In this document: positions 23,405 to 31,192 of the stretch, in pieces | Numbering within the stretch: the stretch's first letter is position 1 | Layout of the letters: the number at the start of each line of letters is the position of its first letter | Source: a virus | Reading direction: 5' to 3' (one strand) | DNA length: 46,213 bases | Virus record (IMG/VR): IMGVR_UViG_3300043411_000447 | Coordinates: 1 to 46,213 of that record | Notes under the pieces: generated by a model | What the model saw: the letters and a program-made list of their open reading frames with translations, nothing else | The model's database searches: none | Told to the model about the DNA's origin: nothing | Position numbers and translations under genes: made by a program

Positions 23405-25329
23405 TGGCGAATTATATTACACTTAACGATCTGAGCGATGATGACTTAGATCATTTAGACAATGCGATGAAAACTCAGCAATTTGATCAGAAAGCTGAAG
23501 GCTTATTGAGGCAGCTTGATGATAAATCGCTAACTGACTTAGAGTCTAATTATAACGCCCCACAGCAACAGGATGCCTCAGAACCTAAAGGTCTAGATGC
23601 ATGGAATAAATCCGAAGATGTACAGTCCGCAAGAGCTTTTGGCCAAGGTATTGTTAAAGGTGCTCTGGATTTCGGCGGAAAGGCTGATCAATTACTTTTA
23701 AATGTGGGCGAAAAGCTTGGCTTGGTTGATAAAAATAGAGCAGCTGATTTACGGCAAGGCTTTAAATCTTTAGAGTCAGAGCAAGCTCCAATGGAAAACA
23801 CTAACCCATTTGCAAGTAAAGCTGGCCAGTTTGTAGGCGCTAATGCAATACCTATAATGGCAGGCGGAGCCGCTGGAAGTGGGATTAAGGCAGCTGCGGC
23901 TCTAGGAGCTACACAAGGAGCGATCTTAAATCCTGATCAACCTGTGCAAGGGGCTATATTAGGCGGTGCAGTCGGTGGAGGAGCTCAGGCGGGCTTAAAC
24001 GCCCTCGGTGGCGTAGCTTCCAAGTACCTCGGCGGACTGACTAATAAAATTGATGATGCAGCACAAGCTGGAGTCGCAAAGCCTACTCAGTCCATGCTGG
24101 ACCCAAATTCATTTGCTGCGAATGTAGAGCACTTCTTGTCAAACGTTCCATTCATAGGTACGAAAGGAGCTAGGGCAAATGCGTTTACTCAAGCAGATAC
24201 TGCAATTAAAAACTTATCCACTCAAGCTTTAAAGGAAGCTGGAATCAATGGCGGTTCAATTGATGATGCTGTCCATACGTCATTAAAAGGCTCTTACGAA
24301 GGAGCTTCCAAAAGAGCTTCCTCATTATTCCAGCAAGTAGATCAAGCTGCCGGTGACTTTGATTTAACCTCGACTAAAGCAGCTCTAGGAGCCATGTCAC
24401 AAGGCAGTAAGTACTTTAAATCATCTGTAGACCCAAAACTAGCACAATTTGCAAGCTTACCTGATCAAGTCCCAATTGGAATTATTCACGAAGCACGACA
24501 AAGAGTCGATGATTTATTATCAGAAAAAATTGCCCAAGGCCTATCTTCTGAAATTAAACCTTTAAGATCTTTAAGAGAAGCTTTAACTAAAGACTATGAA
24601 GCAGCTGCTGTTAAAGCTGGTGTTGGAGATGTATTTAAAGAAGCAAATAGCTTATATGCTAATAAAATAATTCCAATGAATGATCTTGGTATTAAAGATG
24701 TGATTAATGATCGTGGTACGGCAACTTCTGTACTGAATAAATTCATGCCTATCGATAAACCTAATCCAGTCAAGGCTGCCGATTTTCTAAATAGCTTTGA
24801 CAAGGAAGGAAGAAAGATCGCGGAAGCTGGAGCTCTTCAAAATATTCTAAATAGAAGTACTGGTAAAGACGGCGCTCTTTCCATTGATACAGCCTTACAA
24901 CGCATCACCAACTTCACGGATTCATATGGTTCTATTATATCGGGGCAGACGAAAGATTATGCCAACGGTGTTAGACGTGTTCTTGGGTATATCAAGAATG
25001 GTAAAATGGAAAAAATGGCACAGCAAATCGCCAAGCCGGCCACAATGACAGGGAATATATTAATGGGTGGCGCAGCAGCAGGGTTAAGCTATGTCAATGC
25101 CCCTTTAGCTGCTTCATTAGGCGTGGCATCTAAACTTACGTCGCTCATGGTCCGACCAGAAGCATTGAAGAACATCGCCCGCATTGGTAGTATGTCTGTT
25201 AAGGGTACAGCCATAGACAATGCCATTATGGGTTTATTTAAGACGTTGGCTGTTGATCAGACAGCAGCTCAACCAGAGCAAGAATATCAAGACAAAGGCC
25301 CGACGGCAGTGTCTGGCGTAAGGGGCTAA
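23404..25329 (+). CDS. Large DNA ejection / internal virion protein
   Basis: A 641-aa protein. The acidic helical N-terminus (DLSDDDLDHLDNAM) leads to a glycine/alanine-rich hydrophobic region at about residues 140-200 (AIPIMAGGAAGSG, AILGGAVGGGAQAG) that could insert in membranes. A long helical soluble part follows, and a second Ala/Gly hydrophobic stretch lies near 550-580. This layout is typical of podovirus proteins that form a trans-envelope conduit during DNA ejection. It shares one base with the amidase gene. Confidence 0.75.
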   Translation: MANYITLNDLSDDDLDHLDNAMKTQQFDQKAEGLLRQLDDKSLTDLESNYNAPQQQDASEPKGLDAWNKSEDVQSARAFGQGIVKGALDFGGKADQLLLNVGEKLGLVDKNRAADLRQGFKSLESEQAPMENTNPFASKAGQFVGANAIPIMAGGAAGSGIKAAAALGATQGAILNPDQPVQGAILGGAVGGGAQAGLNALGGVASKYLGGLTNKIDDAAQAGVAKPTQSMLDPNSFAANVEHFLSNVPFIGTKGARANAFTQADTAIKNLSTQALKEAGINGGSIDDAVHTSLKGSYEGASKRASSLFQQVDQAAGDFDLTSTKAALGAMSQGSKYFKSSVDPKLAQFASLPDQVPIGIIHEARQRVDDLLSEKIAQGLSSEIKPLRSLREALTKDYEAAAVKAGVGDVFKEANSLYANKIIPMNDLGIKDVINDRGTATSVLNKFMPIDKPNPVKAADFLNSFDKEGRKIAEAGALQNILNRSTGKDGALSIDTALQRITNFTDSYGSIISGQTKDYANGVRRVLGYIKNGKMEKMAQQIAKPATMTGNILMGGAAAGLSYVNAPLAASLGVASKLTSLMVRPEALKNIARIGSMSVKGTAIDNAIMGLFKTLAVDQTAAQPEQEYQDKGPTAVSGVRG

Positions 25330-25330
25330 C

Positions 25331-25558
25331 ATGTCATTTGATCTTTTAGGTATAGCGGTAACAATTGGAATTGCACTTTTAGGATGGGTGGAAATGAGAT
25401 TAACTGCATTAAGGAAAGAGCTTTCAGAGCAGATCGTTAATAAGCAACAGGTCGACGCTGTTGTTCAAGAGTCTATTAAAGAAGATTTACTTCGACTCGA
25501 GAAGAAGATCGACGACCTGACCGAGAAGCTTTTTAAATTAAAGACCAACGTACTGTAA
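25331..25558 (+). CDS. Small membrane-anchored coiled-coil protein
   Basis: A 75-aa protein with one N-terminal membrane helix (about residues 4-20) and a charged coiled-coil C-terminus. It has a GGGG ribosome-binding site and is the last rightward gene. The topology resembles small haemolysin-like/XhlA proteins or inner-membrane spanins, which act in lysis. No outer-membrane partner is evident. Its last 21 bp overlap the end of the convergent gene on the other strand. Confidence 0.65.
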   Translation: MSFDLLGIAVTIGIALLGWVEMRLTALRKELSEQIVNKQQVDAVVQESIKEDLLRLEKKIDDLTEKLFKLKTNVL

Positions 25559-25996
25559 TACTGGATGCCCTTCTGGGACTCCAATAGGACGCTCTAGGAC
25601 CTCCATAGAGCTCGGATCTATGAATTTAATAGGTTTTCCTATGGTCTTGGCATATTTAAGCTCAGAGAGCACTCCGTAAGACTCTAGCCAGCCTTCTGAC
25701 ATTAAAGTCCAGACTTCGTCGCAAATTGAGATCCATGTATAATCATCCTTTGCCCAAGTGTCAAAGCCATTATCAAATTGGTGAAACTTGGCAATCATGG
25801 AAGACATTGCTATCGGAAGCAAGAAACAGTACTTCCCTTTAAACTTCTTTTTCAACTTACCAGCAACTAGTGATTCGTAATTCAATCGTATAACCATTTG
25901 CATAGAGGCGTCGGAACTATCCGGTAAATGCGAAGTATAGGCATTTGCTAAATAGATCGGCTTCGCAAGGGTACGAGGTAAATTATGAGCTTTCAT
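25538..25996 (-). CDS. DUF1937 protein (nucleoside deoxyribosyltransferase-like)
   Basis: A 152-aa protein with the DUF1937 pattern: IYLANAYTS near the start, a central CDEVWTLMSEGWLESYGV segment, and AKTIGKPIKFIDP. This family is thought to be related to nucleoside 2-deoxyribosyltransferase-like folds and is common in phages, perhaps in nucleotide salvage or DNA modification. I start it at 25996, where AGGAAGGAG precedes the ATG, and not at 26017, which lacks a ribosome-binding site. It overlaps the upstream gene by 14 bp and ends the leftward unit. Confidence 0.78.
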   Translation of the reverse strand: MKAHNLPRTLAKPIYLANAYTSHLPDSSDASMQMVIRLNYESLVAGKLKKKFKGKYCFLLPIAMSSMIAKFHQFDNGFDTWAKDDYTWISICDEVWTLMSEGWLESYGVLSELKYAKTIGKPIKFIDPSSMEVLERPIGVPEGHPVLQYVGL

Positions 25997-26450
25997 GGCC
26001 TGTATCTCCTTCCTCATTTGAGGACTGGGAATAGAAGAACTCTAACATAGATGCATCTTTCAAATCCGATTGAGTAAAGAGTACTTTCTTTCTCCTTGTG
26101 TATTCCATAACTGCTCTTGCTGCTAAATGTAAAGCTGGATGTAATCCACTTTCGTGATCTGCTTGTTGTCCTACAGACATTTCAGCTGCATGCCTAAAGG
26201 CTGACGCACACATATCTTTATGAGAGCATTTTGATCCTTCCATAGTCAGCCAGTTGTCGGGGCCATGCTTTTTTGCGCCCATTGCGAAGACTTCTAGGAA
26301 GTCGAAAAACTCTGAAGGTATCGTAAAACCTAATGAGTAATAATGTTCAATCTTCCTGAGGACATCAGATGGGATGCTGCTATCCTGCCCGAAAAACTCA
26401 TCAATGTCTAGTTCAATACTTGTCATGGTTGAAGTTGATCTTGTTCTCAT
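25983..26450 (-). CDS. MazG-like dATP/dGTP pyrophosphohydrolase (DUF5664)
   Basis: A 155-aa protein with the all-alpha NTP pyrophosphohydrolase pattern: GAKKHGPDNW, a helix with FRHAAEMSVGQQADHESGLHPALHLAARAVM, and basic residues after it. This fits the DUF5664 family, which includes the MazZ enzyme of 2-aminoadenine phages. No PurZ-like gene is present, so here it more likely balances dNTPs or hydrolyses a signalling nucleotide. A GGAGG sits 6 nt before the ATG. Confidence 0.78.
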   Translation of the reverse strand: MRTRSTSTMTSIELDIDEFFGQDSSIPSDVLRKIEHYYSLGFTIPSEFFDFLEVFAMGAKKHGPDNWLTMEGSKCSHKDMCASAFRHAAEMSVGQQADHESGLHPALHLAARAVMEYTRRKKVLFTQSDLKDASMLEFFYSQSSNEEGDTGHESS

Positions 26451-26452
26451 TC

Positions 26453-27184
26453 TTAAGCCTCCAATGCAACTGTTTGATTTGATCCGCAGCTGTTACAATG
26501 TAATCTCTGCATTGACTTAGTTTTCAATCTTAATATTCCGTGTTTGATTAAGTTATCACTACCACATCCATGGCATTCAAAATCAGTATTAGCTTCAGGT
26601 ATAAGCTTCCGATCAATCACAGGCTTCAAACGGTTATAGATGCGCTCCAAGACGACTACATCCTGTCTATTGTACTTCTCAATACGTCTGGCAGCTGCTT
26701 GAGAGTCCTTAGGAGAGCCTAGTAAAAATCTGATCCAGTCCCCTGACTCTGGTTTTCCTTTCTCTTCATTACCGTCCAGCTTAGATACTAAGTATCCTAA
26801 TCTATTAGACGTGAATGCAAAGTTGCGGCGGGCAAGCTTTAATGTATCGATAGATGCTATTTTACTAGGTAACGGAGGCAGATTGTTAAGGATCAATCTA
26901 GTGTTGAATCTTTTAATGTCAAACTTGTCTGAGTTATGGCCTACGACGTAATCAGCTTTAATAATCTCTTGATAGAACCTTTTCGCAATCTTTTTGTCAT
27001 TTCCTTTTTTAGCTCGCAGTGAATGGACTTTAGATTCTCCCTCCCATTTCCACGCAATAGAAATCAGTTGCCACGGTACTATCACATTTTGATATGGTAT
27101 GGCCTCTGGATATAGCCCGAAAGACGCGACTAAATCATGACTAGTTTCAATGTCGAAAAATAAGATCTTTGCTTTTCGTGTCAT
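26453..27184 (-). CDS. DEDDy 3'-5' exonuclease with C-terminal zinc ribbon
   Basis: A 243-aa RNase H-fold exonuclease. Exo I is FFDIET (D11, E13), Exo II is VVGHNSDKFD (about 82-91), and Exo III is YNRQD (about 172-176), where Tyr marks the DEDDy class. The C-terminus has a zinc ribbon, CHGC and CNSC, about 25 residues apart. Likely roles are end-trimming, recombination or host DNA recycling during replication. It begins with an ATGA overlap with the upstream nuclease gene. Confidence 0.82.
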   Translation of the reverse strand: MTRKAKILFFDIETSHDLVASFGLYPEAIPYQNVIVPWQLISIAWKWEGESKVHSLRAKKGNDKKIAKRFYQEIIKADYVVGHNSDKFDIKRFNTRLILNNLPPLPSKIASIDTLKLARRNFAFTSNRLGYLVSKLDGNEEKGKPESGDWIRFLLGSPKDSQAAARRIEKYNRQDVVVLERIYNRLKPVIDRKLIPEANTDFECHGCGSDNLIKHGILRLKTKSMQRLHCNSCGSNQTVALEA

Positions 27185-27504
27185 TTGTTAATTCCTTCTT
27201 CAACTAGTATTCTTTCAATCCAACCTGACTTAATTAGCGTAGGCGTCAAGCGGTATATTTTCCATCCTTGGAGCGATGCTTCATTGTACTTTTCGCAGTC
27301 CCCTTCAAATCCTGCAGGTCTTACATGCCTGCCGCCTGCCCATATACCGCCTTCAACTTCTATTGCGATTTTTTTATCTGGGAAAGCGAAGTCAAATCGC
27401 CATCTTCTTGTTTTGTGGAATCTGTGCTCTCTGACGTACGACTTAACACCCCTGTCGTCAAGCACTGACTCAAGCCAAGCTTCCCAATCATTCCTTTGCG
27501 ACAT
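27181..27504 (-). CDS. PD-(D/E)XK / Vsr-like nuclease
   Basis: A 107-aa nuclease. D38 in RWRFDFAF and E49-V-E51 in IAIEVEGG form the PD-(D/E)XK active-site pattern, followed by GRHVRPAGFEGDCEKYNEA and a GWKIYRLT strand. Small proteins of this type in phages act as Holliday-junction or Vsr-like endonucleases; this one may fill the role of T7 endonuclease I. GGAAG precedes the ATG. The first 145 bp overlap the 3' end of the upstream exonuclease gene. Confidence 0.78.
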   Translation of the reverse strand: MSQRNDWEAWLESVLDDRGVKSYVREHRFHKTRRWRFDFAFPDKKIAIEVEGGIWAGGRHVRPAGFEGDCEKYNEASLQGWKIYRLTPTLIKSGWIERILVEEGINK

Positions 27505-28412
27505 AAATCATCTTCCTGTTCTATATAAGTATACGTACCAAAAAGTCGCTGATCCCAATTATACCATGTTTCACCACTGTTTCGCAATATCCATAGTAAA
27601 GTACAGACTTCATCTCTAACTTCATCTGGAATCCCTGCGTGTCTGAACTGATTAAACACGTACTGCCGTAGAGCTGGAACTGTATGCCGTTTACTGAAAT
27701 TTGAAGCTAAGGTTTTATATTTGTTATACCGTAAGTAGTGACTTACTCCTTCCGCTGCATATTTTGCAGCTAACTCAACCAAGCTTGGAATATTGTCGAC
27801 AGTATCGCCAGAAAGACATTGCAGAAAGAATGTACGATCTGCCTCATCTCTTGAAACGCTAGAAATATCTCTAGAGTTCATATTGTAATGCAAGCATGGG
27901 ATCATTAAGAGATCTTTGTCGATCGACGCTATAATCGGATTACCATGCTCTTTACGTAAGGTCTTCGATAAAGCTTGAATCCCTAACATATCATCGGCTT
28001 CCATGCCAGTGACAACTTCAGCTTTCCATTCCGTAACTAATAAGTTTCTGATTGCTTCGTATAATCTAGGTTTGTCTTCTGGACGTCTATTCCCTTTATA
28101 AGGTTGGAATTTAGCCGTTAAAAATCTGAAATTAGACTTTCCCGACGCTGTGATAAACATTTTATAGTTAGTCGTACCACAGTCTCTAAATATAGATTGG
28201 ATCTTCTGACGTAAGAGAAGACTAGCTTGGTCTTCTGTCCCTGACACGGTGACGATCCTAATCTTCTTATTAGGCATACCTAATTCATTAAATGCGGCTA
28301 TAGCTTCTTTTTTCGACTTATAATAATGCTCGTTAAAGCTGTAATAGACCTTCTGACAAGCAAAGCCTATTTGGTACGTTAAGATATCGCCGTCAATTAA
28401 GATCAAAGCCAT
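27360..28412 (-). CDS. 5'-3' exonuclease / flap endonuclease (T7 gp6-like)
   Basis: A 350-aa protein of the PIN/FEN superfamily: LIDGDILTY at the start (D7, D9), EADD (138-141), SIDKD (163-167) and GDTVDNIP (202-209) supply the metal-binding acids. Such enzymes remove RNA primers and degrade host DNA. The conserved part ends near residue 300. The last 48 residues, read through the beginning of the next gene in another frame, are Ser/Thr-rich and look like an unconserved extension. The ATG follows GGAG. Confidence 0.85.
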   Translation of the reverse strand: MALILIDGDILTYQIGFACQKVYYSFNEHYYKSKKEAIAAFNELGMPNKKIRIVTVSGTEDQASLLLRQKIQSIFRDCGTTNYKMFITASGKSNFRFLTAKFQPYKGNRRPEDKPRLYEAIRNLLVTEWKAEVVTGMEADDMLGIQALSKTLRKEHGNPIIASIDKDLLMIPCLHYNMNSRDISSVSRDEADRTFFLQCLSGDTVDNIPSLVELAAKYAAEGVSHYLRYNKYKTLASNFSKRHTVPALRQYVFNQFRHAGIPDEVRDEVCTLLWILRNSGETWYNWDQRLFGTYTYIEQEDDLCRKGMIGKLGLSQCLTTGVLSRTSESTDSTKQEDGDLTSLSQIKKSQ

Positions 28413-28414
28413 AA

Positions 28415-29962
28415 TTATGCTCCATCGTCATCAGAGTACACAATTGGTCTCCCTGTCTTAACATCAAATTCTTTGTAATGAATTTTGAAATACCCTTTAG
28501 AGTCCCATAAATTCTCGATAGAACGCTGAAGGTTCATTTTATCAATGTCTGGCATTGTCTTTGATGCATTCAAATGAGCATTTAACGTCAATCTCTTCGT
28601 TGTGCGATTAAAGCCTCCCACTTCTAACAATGGAAATTTCTCGCCGTCATAGAAATTATATTTATCTGATAAGATTCTTCTAATCATCTTAAACCCTTCG
28701 TCGTCATGAATACCGTCGACATTATAGAACTTAGATTCCTCAACTCCTCTGTAGCCATGGTCAACTAATTCAGTTTTGATGTGAGTAGCCATAAGCTTGT
28801 AATCCCTAACTAATTTAGGACTTAAGAATTGAGAGACTGCGGTAGAGTCGCTGAAGTTATAGCAGCAATCTTTAACTGCATCAAGCCAATTTGTTTCTAC
28901 TAAATCAGGGAAATAATGACGATCCTCATCAGTAGGCTTAGTGCAGATCCGCTTAATATCATGCAGTAAATTGTAACCTAAGTGATACGGGTTAAAATTG
29001 ACCCCCATTTCCGAATCATTGTGGCGGACTACACATGTATGGCTATGTAGAATCTCCATCATCCGGCCTTCGTCGAGCCAGCCTTCCTCAAATAAGTCAT
29101 GGGTCAATTGGTGGTGCCAAAATGAAGCCCAGCCTTCGTTGAGCATTTTAGTCATCATTTGGGGATAGAAATATCGCCCAATTTCAGCATAGCTTTTAAT
29201 GACATTCCGTGCCGACCGGGGAAGTGTCGGGGAATGTTCAGCTATGAAATCCAAAATGCTCAGAGACTCCGGGGCTACCTGGCCCGATTTCTGGGTCATA
29301 ACAACATCTCTGCCCAGGCCTAAACTATCAATCGAAATTGAAAACTCTTTATTCAAAGCCTCTCTAATCTTTTGAGAGTTAGCTTCTACTTCTTTCGATG
29401 TATGCACAGACTGATTTTTAAATGAAATCCCATAGAATTGTAGGGGGAGCAGTTGCTCGAAGAGATCCGTGATGCGATACTTCTTCTCTAAAGCTTCTTC
29501 TTCGTATATAGATAAGTTAGTTCGGAACTGCTTAAATAATGAAATAGCATTCTCTGCTTTGGTGTACTGCTTAAACAGATGATTGTTTTTAAAGAAAGAT
29601 GAATGTCCTACAGCTGCATGTGCTAGCACTAGAGCCTGCATAGCTGTGGAGTTTGTATTCAGTATATAGCATAGTGATGGACTTGTGTTAAAGATGACTT
29701 CGTAAGCAACTCCCATCTGGTTTCCTTGGTATTGCTTTAACATCTTTTCGTATTCCACCCCAATAGTCCAATGATCGACCCACACTGGAAAACTGCCGGC
29801 ATGGATATGTAGCATATCTTCCCAAGTGACAATTTCAAACAAAGGGTCGTAGAAGTCTATAGAGTATTTTTTAACAGCTATATTTCGAATCACATCCCAC
29901 ATGTCTAGGATATCTTTCGATGACCATTCAACTTTTGAAAAAGGGTTTGCTCGTTTTTTCAT
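28415..29962 (-). CDS. spoVR: SpoVR family protein
   Basis: A 515-aa full-length SpoVR/YcgB homologue (E. coli YcgB is about 510 aa). Family hallmarks are LAHAAVGHSSFFKNN (113-127), EGWASFWHH (276-284), NPYHLGYNLLHDI and a C-terminal LTLNAHLN region. The family is named for B. subtilis spore-cortex formation; in Proteobacteria it is usually encoded with prkA and yeaH and induced in starvation. Its biochemical role is unsettled. The ATG follows the YeaH stop codon directly, with GGGAG upstream, so all three genes are co-translated. Confidence 0.93.
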   Translation of the reverse strand: MKKRANPFSKVEWSSKDILDMWDVIRNIAVKKYSIDFYDPLFEIVTWEDMLHIHAGSFPVWVDHWTIGVEYEKMLKQYQGNQMGVAYEVIFNTSPSLCYILNTNSTAMQALVLAHAAVGHSSFFKNNHLFKQYTKAENAISLFKQFRTNLSIYEEEALEKKYRITDLFEQLLPLQFYGISFKNQSVHTSKEVEANSQKIREALNKEFSISIDSLGLGRDVVMTQKSGQVAPESLSILDFIAEHSPTLPRSARNVIKSYAEIGRYFYPQMMTKMLNEGWASFWHHQLTHDLFEEGWLDEGRMMEILHSHTCVVRHNDSEMGVNFNPYHLGYNLLHDIKRICTKPTDEDRHYFPDLVETNWLDAVKDCCYNFSDSTAVSQFLSPKLVRDYKLMATHIKTELVDHGYRGVEESKFYNVDGIHDDEGFKMIRRILSDKYNFYDGEKFPLLEVGGFNRTTKRLTLNAHLNASKTMPDIDKMNLQRSIENLWDSKGYFKIHYKEFDVKTGRPIVYSDDDGA

Positions 29963-31168
29963 TTAACTCTCCCTTCTCTTTTTGTATGTATGTGTGAATA
30001 TCTGTAAAATATCTGTGGAAATTTGACTATCTGACAAAGTCTCTATACGATCGCCACTGTAAGTTACCACGCTGATCTTTGGAGACTTGCCCATTGAAGA
30101 TTTTTCTAACCTTTCTGAGTACTGTCCTGTCGATCCTCCACTGTACGGGCTGTACCCACGGATAAATTCTAAATAACTTAAATGCCTAATCCTTGGCAAT
30201 AGATCTAATTTAAGTACTTTAAAAGCTTCTTCGACATCCCGGTCCATAATCACTTCGCCGTCGGAAGTCTGTGCGATATAAATGTTCCAAGATGGCTCTT
30301 TATATTTCGCTTCAATGCAACGTCTGATGGCATGGTAAGCCGGGGCCATCATAGTACCGCCACTTAGCGTCGTATTAAAAAACTGATCGTAATCCATTTC
30401 ATAAGCTTCGGAAGCGTGTTGAATAAAATTGACTTCCACTATCTTGTACATCTGAGACACAAATAAATGCAAAAGCATAAAGTAGATTTTAGAAGCGTAT
30501 CTCATTTTATCCGTAACAGATCCAGACACGTCCATAATACAGAAAATTACTGCTCTAGATTCAGCCATCTCGATAGGCTGTCTTAAGTTATATCTTAAAT
30601 CTTCTTCAATAATATAAGGGGCTTTAGTGCCGCGCTGCTCAGCGGCAACTTTCCTTGCAATAGCATTTTCCATTGTCTTTAATAGATTTAAAGAGGTAGG
30701 TGATCCGGACGTTGTATAACCAGCTCTTTGGAATTCTGTTGAGATTAATGTGAAAAATGTTTTTTCTAAGTTAGGCAATTCAAGGCCACTAAAAAGAATA
30801 GATAGAAATTCTTCTTGTGTCAAGATCATATCTAAGACGCTTTCTGAATCGCCTTCGCCCGAACCAGATCCTTGACCTCTTCCACTGCCTTTACCTGGAG
30901 GCATTGGAATCTTATCACCTTTATTGAATTGTTTATTCCCATGAATAATGAACTTATCATCACCATGAGAATCGTAAACTGGAGGATTCGGCACGTCATC
31001 GCTATTTATGATGATATGTTTTTTACCAGATAGACCATCAATACCAGAGCCTCTTACGATATCAGAGGCTTGGCGTTTTAGGCGGTCGCGGTGGCGGTCA
31101 ATCATCTTTTGACGACTGACCGCTTGACCTGACTTATGTGAACGGCTTTTATCTACGATACCAGTCAT
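29963..31168 (-). CDS. yeaH: YeaH family protein (DUF444, vWA-like)
   Basis: A 401-aa member of the DUF444 family (E. coli YeaH is about 427 aa). Residues about 85-110 are a Gly/Ser/Lys linker, as in the bacterial proteins. A vWA-like domain starts at VIFCIMDVSGSV; DVSGS (213-217) is a MIDAS metal-binding motif. SGGT and WNIYIAQTSDG follow. The C-terminal part after residue 340 differs from the E. coli protein. It lies between prkA and spoVR, the usual bacterial order. A GGGG ribosome-binding site precedes the ATG. Confidence 0.92.
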   Translation of the reverse strand: MTGIVDKSRSHKSGQAVSRQKMIDRHRDRLKRQASDIVRGSGIDGLSGKKHIIINSDDVPNPPVYDSHGDDKFIIHGNKQFNKGDKIPMPPGKGSGRGQGSGSGEGDSESVLDMILTQEEFLSILFSGLELPNLEKTFFTLISTEFQRAGYTTSGSPTSLNLLKTMENAIARKVAAEQRGTKAPYIIEEDLRYNLRQPIEMAESRAVIFCIMDVSGSVTDKMRYASKIYFMLLHLFVSQMYKIVEVNFIQHASEAYEMDYDQFFNTTLSGGTMMAPAYHAIRRCIEAKYKEPSWNIYIAQTSDGEVIMDRDVEEAFKVLKLDLLPRIRHLSYLEFIRGYSPYSGGSTGQYSERLEKSSMGKSPKISVVTYSGDRIETLSDSQISTDILQIFTHTYKKRRES

Positions 31169-31192
31169 GAGATCCCCTTCATCTCGTTATGG

